Below, one piece after another: positions 42,601 through 55,472 of a stretch of DNA of 64,000 nucleotides (position 1 is its first letter; each line of letters opens with the position of its first letter). The DNA is taken from contig NC_092365.1 of assembly GCF_030848805.1 (NCBI RefSeq), positions 16,855,049-16,919,048 on the forward strand. Reading direction: 5' to 3'. The notes beneath the pieces are model-generated. The model had not been told where the DNA came from and did not search any database. It worked only from the letters and a program-made list of their open reading frames with translations. The translations under genes were made by a program, and so were the position numbers. The stretch comes from Temnothorax longispinosus (Eukaryota; Arthropoda; Insecta; Hymenoptera; Formicidae).

Positions 42601-45600
42601 CCGCCTCGTATGTATCTACATATCCCGATCTTGCACTGATACGTACAAATACAAGAGGAAACACAATAACAATCAAGTTAAAGCCTTCGTTGTACGAGGT
42701 ATCTCTTTAAAGAAGTGACAGATCAAGGTTAAATTAGAATAGAATCGAGGGTATAATACGCAGTCAGAATACAAATGCATTTATTCAATAATGTCGATGT
42801 TCTGTCTATTTTTTTTCTAAGTATATACTGCATGTGCATTGTTGCCAGACGACGACCGTTCCCTTATCGCTTTGAATATTCAACAGCTACCGCAATAAAA
42901 GCACCCGTTTTGTTTCTGCATTCGCCTCTCGCTTCCTTTTATTCGATTAAAATCTCCATCAAAATTTTCGGAAGCGGAAGCGACGGGTGCGAGAAGTTGA
43001 ATATTACAGAAGCCACAGGAAACCGGTCTCAAAACTTACGTAACTATACGTAGCTCGTAAAGTCAGGTGGATCATCAGGTTTACGATTTATGGGACTTTT
43101 ATATTACGACATTATTGTCGTGTTTCAGTTATGATTAATATTGGTGCAATAATTTTATGTTAAATAATAAAAATGTAACTTTCTGAAAGGGAGGTAAATT
43201 TTTTAGATTTTGTATTTGCATGTATTATATTTATCAAAAGACACGCAGTGTCTCGCGCCAATATACATATAGCTTACATTATATATCATTTTGATTTATA
43301 TATTATTTTGATACCTTGATGAATGATAATATTCCGAAGATACAACAATTGTCAAGATTTTTATATAATTTTTACATCATTTTCGTTCGACCGATATTAA
43401 CCATTTCTCTGCATATGCAGAATATATATATGCATATAATTGCATTGGTATTGATATGGAAAGCACGGCATGTTGATCATCATAATTACGATACGTTGTA
43501 CGTTATACATACGTACATACATTTTGCATATTAAGCGTGTAATCCGGGATTGCATAAACACGGTGCTGTATCAGAATTTTTCGCCCGGCTGCTGTTGAAA
43601 TCAATCGATGCGGTTATAATCGTAACAGGCAGTTGACGCAATCGGATGAAATTAGATTAAGTATGAATTGAATGAATCTCGGACATCCTGACGATAGATT
43701 CTTCATGAAGACTCTAACAATAAACTCGAGCGCGTTGCTGAACAGATGGAAGTTTCACTATTTTTTTTTCTCTTTTTAAACTCGCGCACAAAACTTCGCA
43801 CTTTGAAATTAAATCATTGCAAAATCTTCTTCGCGATATTGTTGGCCACGCGTTTGCGTCCTTTTCATTGATTCAACTCGCAGCTGATTTTTCTTAATGG
43901 TTATCGCCTTTTTCCGATCGGGCACGGGAGTGTTTCCATCTCATCGCCGATTGTGCCGGGCGAGGACAACACGAAGCGCAAGAAGCTGAAAATGCGGCTG
44001 GGGGATGGAACGAGGTCAAGTTGATTTTATCTCCTTGTAAGCGCGGGTACACGCCTTCGAAACCCGACCGACGTTATTTACGGCCAATGCATTTTCATCG
44101 GCTTTACGTTCGGGGTGGAAGCGCGCTCGGCCGCGAACATCGCGAACGTATATATCGCATGAACTCGATATAAGGCTACGAGCGCGCAGCGCGGATTGGA
44201 TAAATAACCTTCATAAGAACGAAATGGGATAATGACTTTGATATATTTCATGCATCTCTGGAAAGTACCGTAGATCGACTCGGGCGTATGATTCGCTGCA
44301 TGATGCATATTTAATCAGTTTTTTTAAGCCATTGCGATAACCGAATTATTCACTTTAGAATAAATGTAAAAAAACTGTTTTTTTTAAACCATGCAATTCT
44401 TTCGATATCAGTAAAATTAATCATTATTGATCTGTAACCTTGAAGATATGTTTGAATTTAATCGAAAAAAGATATCTAGGTTATTTAAATATCTTAATAC
44501 GATGATTTGAAATATAAAGCAGTGAGTCGTCTGATTGTTTCCATTATAATTTACAATAAATTTATTTCTGATAAGATACTACTAGATTATACATGCGATC
44601 ATAAGTCGGAATTTAATTGATGGACGTGATTATCTTAGTATTTATTATGTTAACTATTTGTAAATAATGATATTTGAATTACCGCAATTTCTAAGTATTT
44701 CGATAATCGACGCGTCTGTTTGTATCCGGATCTGTTTGAACGCGTTTACGGGAACAAGTTACTACTGGATCATTGCAAATACGATTCTTTAGGAAAGCGG
44801 GCGACAACAATCGATAGCGGTTATCTGCGCCGAACCAAATATCGGATCGCGCGGAAGAAGGGAGCCAAGAGTGGCGTATGGGGAAGGGATACACAAACGG
44901 CGTGCCGAATTTACGAGAGCGACGCTGGGCTGTTCAAATACTATCAAATTCGAATCCGATTGAGAGCAGGGCTTAGCGATCCTACGCCCGATATCCTTCC
45001 CATCTCCCTCGATCGAAAGGGGGCCTCGGGACTCGATGTTCTCTCCTTCGCCGAGTTAACGTCGAGGAAATCAGGTCAGAGCTCGCGCTTATCGATCGCT
45101 CGGCGGGAATCTGCCGGGCACTTATTCTTCTGCGCTACGGTCGAAGATGGAAAGAAAGAAGATAAATATCGGTGAACCGGATATTGAGGGAATAAATAGA
45201 TAACGTAGGTTTTGTATAACCCCGTTAAGTGCCGATTCGTTTCCGAAACTTGTGAGTTTCCCAAGAAGAACGCGGGAAGTAATCTGAAAAAATCAATAAA
45301 TAAAAATCAATAAATTTTCTCGATGATGGAATTAAGGAAATAACGAACAGGTGAATAGTAATAGCGGGAGTTAAACATCAGAGTATCAAAAATATCAAAA
45401 TAGTATAATAATATCTTACTCCTCAGTTAATTTAAAACTGATTATGCAGGACATTGATTATGAACATTGTCGCGTCTACGTGTGACTAAATAAAATAAAA
45501 TAAAATTATCTATATACGCGTAATGATTCTTTTGATATTGGATCGCGCGAATCGCGATAAGCTTCAATCGCGTGCGTCACATATTTCGCGAAAAATAATG

Positions 45601-48596
45601 TAACAGATACAGATACGCTCGTTTTCTCACTTGTTTTCATCCCCCCCGCGCGCGCAAACGAGACTGGACCGGAGTGTAGATCCCGATAATTATAATCAGT
45701 CGGGCGGGTCCAGCGTCAAGGCAAAGGGGGTTAGAGCGACGATCGTCAGAGCTGGTGGTACAAGGGGTGGCGGCAGCAGCGACCAGTCGGAAGGGCGGTG
45801 GACGCGAGAGGGTAACCCTGTGTGCCGTCTCCGCTCGCAGCGATAGAGGGTGGACAGAGCATTTACATCATTTAATTTATGACCCTCTCCGCCGCGATCG
45901 GCCTGTACGATGGCTCTCCGCAACATATACGCATACACGCGCCACGCAATGTGCCATCGTATACAAGTACATGCACGTATGCGCGGATATACGCATATAC
46001 AGAACACAGTCGCACGTCGCGCTCACTAATGCACCGGCAGAATAAATTTGCATATGCATGTGACTGTGTTCGGGATGGAACTACGCGACGGAAAGAGGGA
46101 GACTGGGAGACCCCGATGGAAGCCACCTACGGACAAGAACTGGAATGAAACACACATCGGGTGCTTCCCTTTCGAATCGAAAGTAGCCAACCGGGGTGGT
46201 CATTGCGATCGGATAGTGGCACTGAAAAAGTAATGCGTTTGCTTTAAGTAATTTCATTTGCTAGAACTCGGTCCTTCGGTTTCCTTCTACGTGTAGTTTT
46301 ATAGAGATTGCTACATTTCCCGCTCTTCTCTTTTTACTCTTCTTTTCCCTTTCTTTCGCCTTTCTTTTATTTACACGTTTCTCACTAATTAACTCGACTA
46401 ACGAATGGTAGGGTGTTCTATGAGAACTCCTATATTTGGAAATCAGCAAACGTAATCCCGTACGAGAGAGAGAAAAAAGGTTTAACAATTTATTCGGCGT
46501 ACAGACGCTTTTGTAAGTTTTAATTAATTCTTTCTTTTTTCGGATAAGAAAATCGCGGTCTCGCGATTGTAACCCGGCTGCCATGCCGCCACCGGATGAC
46601 AACTTGCGGCCGAAACTCCGGGTATTAGCGGCGGCGAAACTCAAGGAAACGGGCCGTCTTATACCATAACCTGTAACGTGTAAACGGGAGTATTTGGCCC
46701 GGGGATTACCGAAACTCGAAGTTTGATTGGCTGTGCCAGGGGTATCAAGTTTTGGCGGGGGCGTGTGAAACTTCGGTTAATTTGGCGGGTTGCACCGGGC
46801 GCAGCGAACCCCGCAAGTTCCGTGAAGCGAAAGCGAAGAGAGCGAAACGGGGCGCAATGTTGTCTTTGATTGGATTGATTGGTTTCAAGTTTTTCTTTCC
46901 GCGACGCAATGTCCGGTGCTTCCTGTCGAAAACACCGTATCTTGCCGTCAGCAGTGCCGTGCAACCTCTTATTGTACAGCAATTAGACACGATAAAACGC
47001 GGATGCAATTTGGATGAAATGAGGGTTTAAATTATACGTACATTATTAACGATTATTACGTCAGTATGACGTGCTAATTTATTATAATAAGGTTTATGAA
47101 TTTATCATTTAAATTCATTACGATATTTTATAAATCTGCAATAATTTGCGTAATATTTAGAACCACTTTTGAATACTTAACATATTGTTTTTGAGATTAT
47201 GCGCTTACAGAAATATTTTCAAATATATGATATTTTCCTGTCATTTTATTAGGTAAGACACTTTTGACGATACTTTTGGCGTCGATATGAACGCGAATGT
47301 GACTTAACTGACACGTGATTTGAACAATTGACATTTATAATCTGCAACACATGTGGATATATTTTAATCATATCTATATTTTCTATCATAACATTATAAC
47401 GTACACTTGTGGCAACAAAATTGTTTCTTATAGGACATAGGATATTTCGCAAAAACATTAAATAGATTTGACGTATCACATACATAGTTTCGTGCGAGAT
47501 GTTATTCCCTCCGCTTTATCCAATATATTCGTTAAATCGCATCGGTATACCGTACGGGAATCTCCAATAAAATTCCAATAAAATTCGAATCGGCGCGGGC
47601 GCCGGCGAAGGAACGACCAGAATTTCGGCAATTTTGTTTTATCGTCACAGTGAGATTTTGAGCGATGCTAGTGGCTTTGACCAGAAGACGTAATTTTTTT
47701 AATTACAGGGACGCGTGTACCATGCGGTTCTTGTAAAGCGCGCGATGAATGAAGGAGTACTTACCTCTTCGCGAATATTTTCACTCTTTATTCGGGTGTC
47801 CGGATGAGTCAACGCTAGAACGCTTTTGCATGACTTTAAATTAAAACGCACAGCAGTTACGCGAGAGCGAATTTGCTCTCAATTAGTATACGATTATCCG
47901 CTGCCTTTCTCTCTGTATTCTCTCTCACTCACTCATTCACTAACTCACTCACATTCTTTCTCTCTCTCTTTCTCTCTCGTTGGACTCATTCGCCTCTGAA
48001 TTTCTGAAATTGATTTCCATGTAACAGCACGGTTGTGTAATTCGCGTTTTTCGCAAGTGACCGAAATGAGAAATTCCGGAAAATTTCAATTTTCAATATC
48101 GAGAAATTGTCGTTATATAACTCAGCGATGTGAGACTTTTAAAACACGCTCTTTACATCCTTTGGTTTATTCGTTATTTTTTACAAACAATGCACAGTTG
48201 TGTAAAAATCGCTTATAAAAATTGGAACATCTCTCGCCATTTATTGCGTTATATATTGCTCAGTTTTGCGAAATTGTGTTACAGACCCGGAAACAAAAAT
48301 ACCGCACTCTTGTGGTCTCTCGGCGTCGGATATCGTACGCACAAAATTGAATTCCTCAATTCGCTATATATACATATTGCGTGATATGCGCTCGCGTTTT
48401 ACTACATTTTTTGCGCGAAAATTTGTCTTGCGAATATTTTCTAGTATACCAAATTTTTCTCGACATTTTTAGCTCGGGATAAAATAAACGCTTTTGAACA
48501 CACTTCAAAGCATGTGGTTCAAATTATTTTATGTACATGATGTATCTGATTTCATATTACTGCATTACTAATGAAAAATTCTTTATGTTGTTACAG
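42601..48596. other. intron-like stretch, nothing firm
   Basis: No recognised gene. The 151-codon frame at 44720-45175 has a fairly protein-like composition but no domain and no splice support. GC-rich patches at 43.9-44.2, 44.7-45.2, 45.6-46.2 and 46.5-47.0 kb alternate with AT-rich DNA. Near 47.7-47.8 kb both strands show splice-like signals over the same bases (see findings). At 47907-47985 there is a degenerate CTCA/CTCT tract. Confidence 0.4.
47907..47985. repeat. degenerate CT/CTCA pyrimidine-rich tract
   Basis: CTTTCTCT and ACTCACTCATTC variants, clearly simple-sequence derived but interrupted. No gene association is visible. Confidence 0.7.
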
Positions 48597-48685
48597 AATG
48601 TCAGAAGGCAGTTTGCTATGGCTCGTGTACTGAAGCCACAACTGCTGCCCTCCAAGCCGCCCCTTATTTCTTCATGGCAGCAACG
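48597..48685 (+). CDS. best candidate internal exon, product unknown
   Basis: An 89-base GC-balanced island stands in very AT-rich DNA. The acceptor (ctttatgttgttacag) and donor (ACG|GTGAGTGAG) are both strong. Two frames are open. The frame in phase with 29879-29933 reads NVRRQFAMARVLKPQLLPSK and on, ending two bases into a codon. The alternative reads xCQKAVCYGSCTEATTAALQ and on, ends in phase 0, and is rich in GCN/GNN codons, as coding DNA often is. Neither is recognised. The segment may also be an untranslated or lncRNA exon. That it is an exon is more certain than its frame. Confidence 0.5.
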
Positions 48686-51600
48686 GTGAGTGAGTTAAAC
48701 ATATAATATCTCTGCATCAATTAATATAACTAAATATCTTGCACAGATATTTGTACGTACAAATTTTAAAAAATCGTAGAAACAAATTTTTTTCGGCTTG
48801 CGATTTTTTATAAAGTATATAATATGATTAATTGTATGGTTGGACTTAGACTATATTAGACTATATTAAATTAAACGAGCTTTTCTTTACTATTTTTATA
48901 ATAGTTATTGTAGATTTAGAAGGGACTAATAGATATCGAAAAGAAACTTCTCTAAAAATCTGAAACAATTGAGAGGCACTCTAAAGTCTCTCTTGTTAGG
49001 TGCATTTTCGTACACATCACGTGTGTAGATATGTGTGCACATTCACGAAGGTAGAAAACCGCTTTGCGCTCTCTCTTTCTCTTTCTCTTCCTCTCGTTCT
49101 GTGGTCTCTCGGACGGAGTCCAGAATTCCAGACCGCCCCTTCCGGATATTCGTCCGTCGTATATCTTCGAACCGGTCGTGCACTTCGGTACGTGCGATCG
49201 CCAGTCTACCGATTAGGGAAAGGAGAGAAACACGGTTGAAGTCGCCACACGAGTTACGTGTGACAGTTTAAGGACGGCAGACGGAACGACGTTATCTACG
49301 TTCTCTTGATAACCCCGTCAACCGGTCAGTCTGGCTCCTCCCTACCATCTGTACCAGACACTCCACTCTGTAACCGGAAGACGTAATGCCAGATTCGAGT
49401 ATAATTTTATCTAAACGCCCCGTCTTCTTAGGTCTTCGATCTCTTTCAACATTATTGCGATCTTCGAATAGTTATTAATAGTTACAAGGTGGAGAGTATT
49501 TATTTATTTTACTTCTTTATATTTTATATTTTTTCTTGATAGAAAAATAGTCATATTTTGCTGAGAATATAGCGAATACATTTATTTTGCGATTCTCAGT
49601 CTTGATTTTTCTAATGTATAAATCCTTTATATATGTACGTATATGTGTATATGTAATATATTTGAAAGTTATTTAGTTATATAAAGGTTCTATATAAGTA
49701 TATAAATGTGTGTGAATAGACATTTATGTTTAATGCTTTTTTGAGAAATTAATGCGCACTCTGAGGGTATGCGGGGAATATCTCTGGAATTGAAGGGCTG
49801 AAGATATATTTCCTTAGAGATACGTACATCGCGAAATCAGCACGCTATTACGCCGAGGTGCTTAATGGGAAGAGCGACGCAAGATGAAAGGGCCGTAAAG
49901 AGAGACACGACTTTGCGTTTAGGGTGGTGTTCGTCGTTTGAAATACATGCGTGTTTCGACGCTCCGCGGCCAGGGGTGCGGGGAATGTAATCGAGGGTTG
50001 CCGCGCGTTCGAATCGCGTCGACTTTGCTGAATGTGCGGTGGCGCTTCGATTAATAGTTATTGGTTTCGTTGCCGGTTGCGGACGCCTCCGCCGCCACCG
50101 CTTCGGCTTCGGCTTCCTTTTCTCCTCTCCTCGTCCGTGACGGAGCGTTAGCCGTATCGGCAGCTTCGGATAATATTAATCGCCTTCGAATCGCGCCGCG
50201 AAACGCCCGATCGAATCCGGAGGGTGTGGGCACCCACAGGGTACGAAAGATACGCGAGTGTATCGGCACGAGGAATTACGCCTGGGCATCGTATCAAGCA
50301 ACATTTTTATCTTAACATGGTAGCGTGTATTTTAGCAGCTTTATGTTTCTTTGATATTTTTAATATTTTTACGCAACTTTCATGTGGGAGAATATAAATT
50401 ACTAACATATAAATAATACATACAAACATATATTAATAATAATACTAACATATAAACTATTAAAAATTATAACAAAGAAAAGTTAACATAAGAGGTAAGA
50501 TGAAATTGCGGTTCTATGCAGAAATAATTGGTATTTTAAAGAATTAAATAATTACGTGGATATACATGGAATGCCCCGTTGACGTATCCTATGGGGGAAC
50601 AGAAAGCGACTGGTGACTGGTCGTCGGTTTCGCGGTCAAATGCAGACTCGAGATAGCGCTAATCGTTTTTGAATCGTATCGCGATTTGTCGTAGATGCGG
50701 GCGGTGTAGCGCGGGCATTATCAACGTGAACATTCATTTTGATCATGCCGTCCAACGATGGGGAGACCGACTTACCGTCGTTCTCGATGTTCGCGTATCA
50801 CGTCAATGTATCGTCTAGCGTTTATCGCTGGTCGATAACGCGTGGGACACGCACCTGCGCCAGCGTCGAATTTTACATCGCCGTGGACCACTCCGAGGTC
50901 GCTGGGAGGTCTGTGACACGCAAGAGATATTCGTTCCCGCAGAGATGACAAATCCGCACCGTCATTTAGGCTTAACGAACCCGCGGACCCGAGCTCTATT
51001 ACGAATACTCGCATACATTTACATATCATACATACGGTTTCGCGAACAATAGTGTAATAAACATTTGAGAAAATTTTGAAACAAGATTTAATTAAATAAT
51101 AATAAAGAGAATAAGAATAAGAACGAGTTTTATATACATGTTTGGTACAGATGGAGCAGAATAGCGAAAGTTAAAGAGCTCTTTTTTATTTATATTTTTT
51201 ATTTAAAAAGAATAAAAAGAGATGTTTGAATAAAGCACCACATCGCCAATCCTTTAATTCTGATGATCCTGTATTTATAATCCATAAAAATTTGTTTTAA
51301 TATTTCTTGTGTACCTATATATTCCTGTACATCTGCTTCTATTGCTTAGCTATTGACAAGCAATTGATATCAATACGAAAAAGTGTCTCTTTTGGTTTCC
51401 TTTCTTATCAATCTTGTTCGATTTATTTCGTCATCGTAAAGACAATTATTCGGAAAAGTTTGAAAAGCGAAAAAGTTAGCTATGAAGTTTGACATGAATG
51501 AGGGAATAATGAGAAATAATTGGACATCGCGTTTTTCGCTGAGACAAGCGGTAATATAAACACTTTCTCTTACAGAAAATGGGGAGGGCATAAAGGAGGC

Positions 51601-54600
51601 GGACATAAATATTCAGCCTCTAATCGAGCGCCTCGCTCCGCGCCATGTCGTCGTTAATTTTCTGTAAAGGCCGATGAAGAGAGTAAAAAGTTAAGGCCGA
51701 GTGTATCGGGGAGTGTAAAAGCGTAGACGCTACGTAACGAGCAACACGGCGGCCCTTCCGGTTACTTTTCCGTCGAGTTATTGCATCCGCGCTTCTCGCC
51801 ATCGTTAAAAGGTAAACGAGCGTACGGTTCTTTTCGCGAGACGATGCTTTATCGCTTTATAAGTAGTCACGATGAAGTAGACAATCGTGAAGGCTATTAT
51901 GGCTCACTCCACTGCTTGTAGCTACAGCGTGCAGTTCGTTCGTGTCAGCGTTCATCAGGAGCGACTAAATTTTCTTTCTCTGTCCATATTAAAGATGATA
52001 ATATAATAAATGACCGAAGAAATATAGAGAAAATTATTTATACAAAATTGAAACTTTTTAGAATTTGAAACATAGTAGTAAACTTGGATTTTCTATTTCT
52101 GTATTCGTCACTTTATTCGTTACTTTATGAAGTTAAAACCGTATTTTTCGTAAATGCATTCTCATTTACGTCGATGTACTTAGGATATGCGTGTATAGAA
52201 CGAGAGAGAGTTGATCGCTGGCAAGGTTATATGTAAAACAGCATAGCGAATTAGCCGTGCATTTGAACCTCATTCCGTTTGCGTTGGGAATACCAGTGCT
52301 AAGCGAGTCGTGCCTCCAATTTTAAGGCAAAGCAAACCTGACGTTTCCATGCCGTTGGTTTTCATTAAGAAGCCGGGCGGCAAGCAAATGTAACCGACTG
52401 GCCGTGCTTAGCATTCAGCCCCGTTCCTACCTACCAGCCAGGTTTGCTATAAGTTTCTGCCGGTCCAGCGACCCCTTCGTAACCTTCCTCTCTCGTTGTT
52501 CCGGTCTCGGTAGTACATGCAGAGACGATAAAGGCGATATGCAAACGAGACACGTGCGCTGCTTGTCCCTAATTAATGTGTCAATTGAAACCACGGGTCG
52601 CGCGTTGCTATTTTTCGCCCGTGCTTATCATAAATTATCAAATTAACATTATTTAATTATAATTACATATTCTGCTTATCCATGCATGGCGTAGGAAACA
52701 TTATGGTGAGAATTTCTTTTGATATTTGCGTAGGCATAATTGTCAGAGATATCGCCGCGCAAGAATATATTTGAATATAATTCATGACATTTAAAGGTAA
52801 AATTTACAAAGTTAAATATGATAACCGCGAAATGGTGGGTGTATTTACAAAAATATTGATTCTCATCAATGTGGAACATCTGAAATTTGTTATTCCGAGC
52901 TGGGAAAACCTACTATTTCGAGATACGGCTCACATATCACATATCGTCGAAAACGGGAAAATTTTTTGGAGTATTTTTCATCCGTAACGCTCATAAGCTT
53001 ACATGCTCGCTCGTTTCTCATTAGTTGGTCCTTTTTTTTCGTGCAACATGACGGCAGGCGAGCTCCAGAATCCCGGACCGGCACAAAGTGAACGCGCCAA
53101 CAATTTTGCACGAGGTATACACGCGCGGTGGGTGCATTAGCGAGGCCTTAACATCGCCACGTGGCTTCACGCGGAATGCTCAAGTGGCTTTGGCCGTCTT
53201 GGCTCTGCGAGACCTTTCTCTCCACGCCCACGCATTCGCTTGCTCGGTGTCTGTTACACCGCCGGTCTATGTTGTACACGTGCAATGTAAACGCTTCGTC
53301 ACGACGGAGTCAGGGAAAATGGAAAAGAGAGATTCCTGGGCCCCCTCTTATCCGCTCATTGCCCGTATTCGCCGAGGAGAGAAGGAATCAGACTTGCTCC
53401 GCGCTCGGCCGAGTTTCCTACGTTAGCACTGACTTAGCTCGCAGCATCTCACGAAACCAATGAAGTGAGTTCTTTCTCAGAACCGCGGGAGATAAAGTAG
53501 CGAACTTCTCTTCTAACTTGGAGGGATTGCTTGGTTTCACATCCAACGCTCCGCTCGCGCTTAAACACGTGGAGATATCTCGCTTTCGTTTCTCGCAGAT
53601 ATATTTACTTCTTTTTACGTACGGAAATTTTGCAGACGTTATAAAAATTAAAATTCAACGGCATTATAATTCTAAATTACTAGAGCAAGTGTTTTAGGCT
53701 GCCTGCTATCGTACATCTCGAAGCGAATTAATGCTTTGTTCTGCAATTTCTTCCAAGGAAAATTACGTTGCGGTAAAGTTTCCGTCCATAATGCTCTTTT
53801 CGTCGTTGCAACGAACGAGTTATCCCCTTCGGCAGCAGACAGCCTCGAGAAATGAGAACGGGAAGGGTGAAGCGGGTGGTGCGCGAAGTGGCAAGGGGTG
53901 CCGAGGGTGTGAGAGAAGGAAAAGCTTTGTGTTACAGCCCACAACAATGCCGGTGATGCAAGGGCCGTCCTCTCAAACGATAGTCAAGCTAGTGCACAAT
54001 GGGCTGCAGTTTATCGGGCTTTTATTATTCCTCCTTCGAAATAACGCCACTTACCACGTATGTTGTATGTCCAAATATTTGGTTTTTATCGGCAAATATT
54101 AGAGCTTTTCATTCTCTAGTACTTTATAGTGCATCGCTCTCCCGGTGTACGTTATACAGTTTAGAGTAAATTTATTTCGCGTTTACCATTTTTCAATTAT
54201 ATTTACTGATGTATCTGGGTATTATTTCTTATCTATAATTAACTATATCTATAACACATACTTATGTATATCGTATGAACTTCCTGTCTAAGATATTTTT
54301 GAATAATATCGATGAATCGCGACGAAATTGACACCCGTTCAAATACAACGGAGCATATATCGGAAGTTTAACTTGACAACGGAAAATTGACCGTATATAC
54401 ATCGCGTTCTCGTTTACTTTCTTTTTCCTTCTTAAGCGTGCACTTAGTTTCGCCCGTACTTCTCGAGCCGATCCGAGCGGAGTCTAGAGTTCTCAGCCCC
54501 GTAAATCCTTTAAGTGTCTCTCCGCTTTTACCACCCAACCCTCGGACCATAGATAGCGGGCCAGGGAGTTGGGCTGGTGGAGGAGGATGGTCGTGGAGGC

Positions 54601-55385
54601 GGACTACTTGCGCAGTAGTTGTACCATTTTTCTTTACGTACGTCCAGCCCGGCTTATCCCGTATCGTTTCCGCAGTGTAGTCGTTCTCTCACAATCAGAA
54701 GATTAGACGATAGTATATCGGTGATGAAGCCGGCTAGAGAAATAAAGTGAAGCCCTTGTTCACGACATGCGAGATTCTCCTCTCACGGCACGTTCTGATC
54801 TCATCGATGTCTGTATGAAAGTAAACGTCGGCACAAAATAGATTCGCGAGTGCAATGTTGATGGATACACATGTATCGCAAGACGATTAATTGGCAGGAT
54901 TGGTCATTAAGGAATATAAATAAATAAGTAAATAACGGAACAGAAAGCTCTGTTACTTTAATCATATATCGTTCGTGCAACTGTAATACATCGTAGTTTA
55001 CCAAATGCAATGAAATACCAAAGTATCATTAAAATTACTGTTATTTCAATAATCAAATATAATTTACGTTTTCAAAATTGTATGATAGATTTGATTGTCA
55101 TTTAATTATCGTATTTATTGAATAAAAGATACACTCGAAATTTGTAATCGTTAATAAATTTATATTTAAAACGATTAAAGTTACATTCTTAATCGATATC
55201 TTATACATCGTCCAACGGTTTAACTTTAGTTCTCATAAATACCGCGGTAAGACCTCGTAATATAATCAGCGACCGAAAACTTTTGCGCGAGTTTGCACTA
55301 TTTCAGAAGTTGAAGGATAGTCACTACCACAAACTACGTCCGGACCTCTGCATTAATTAAGGGCGCGAGTTTCTCGTTTGTGCAG
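48686..55385. other. intron-like stretch, nothing firm
   Basis: AT-rich DNA with GC-richer patches at 49.0-49.4, 49.8-50.3, 50.6-51.0, 53.0-53.6 and 54.4-54.8 kb. A good acceptor (cactttctcttacag) ends at 51575, followed by 25 open codons but no donor. Frames of 100-123 codons at 53.1-54.1 kb carry no domain. A GTGAGT at 53466 lacks a convincing matching acceptor. Confidence 0.4.
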
Positions 55386-55472
55386 GCGAGCCCGATGATT
55401 ACTGGTACCGATACAAGAGAAACGGTGTTTGAAGGGCCCTCTTGACGGCCGGGTCGTCGAGCGAATATCGCG
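55386..55472 (+). other. candidate exon, end of frame or untranslated
   Basis: An acceptor (tttctcgtttgtgcag) and a donor CG|GTAAGA bound 87 bases. Every frame holds a stop: one reads EPDDYWYRYKRNGV then TGA, one reads 19 codons from ASPMITGTDTRETVF to TGA, and one stops after four codons. It cannot be a fully coding internal exon. Spliced after the second frame of 48597-48685 it would give a continuous frame ending here, so it may carry a stop codon plus 3' untranslated sequence, or belong to a lncRNA. Confidence 0.35.

Noticed and set aside
44440..44470. AGATATGTTTGA, the start of the miR-190 mature sequence as I recall it
   Set aside because: The match ends after about 12 bases and no hairpin partner is evident.
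44720..45175. 151-codon plus frame with fairly protein-like composition
   Set aside because: No recognised family, no conserved motif and no convincing splice partners. Kept only as a note in the region entry.
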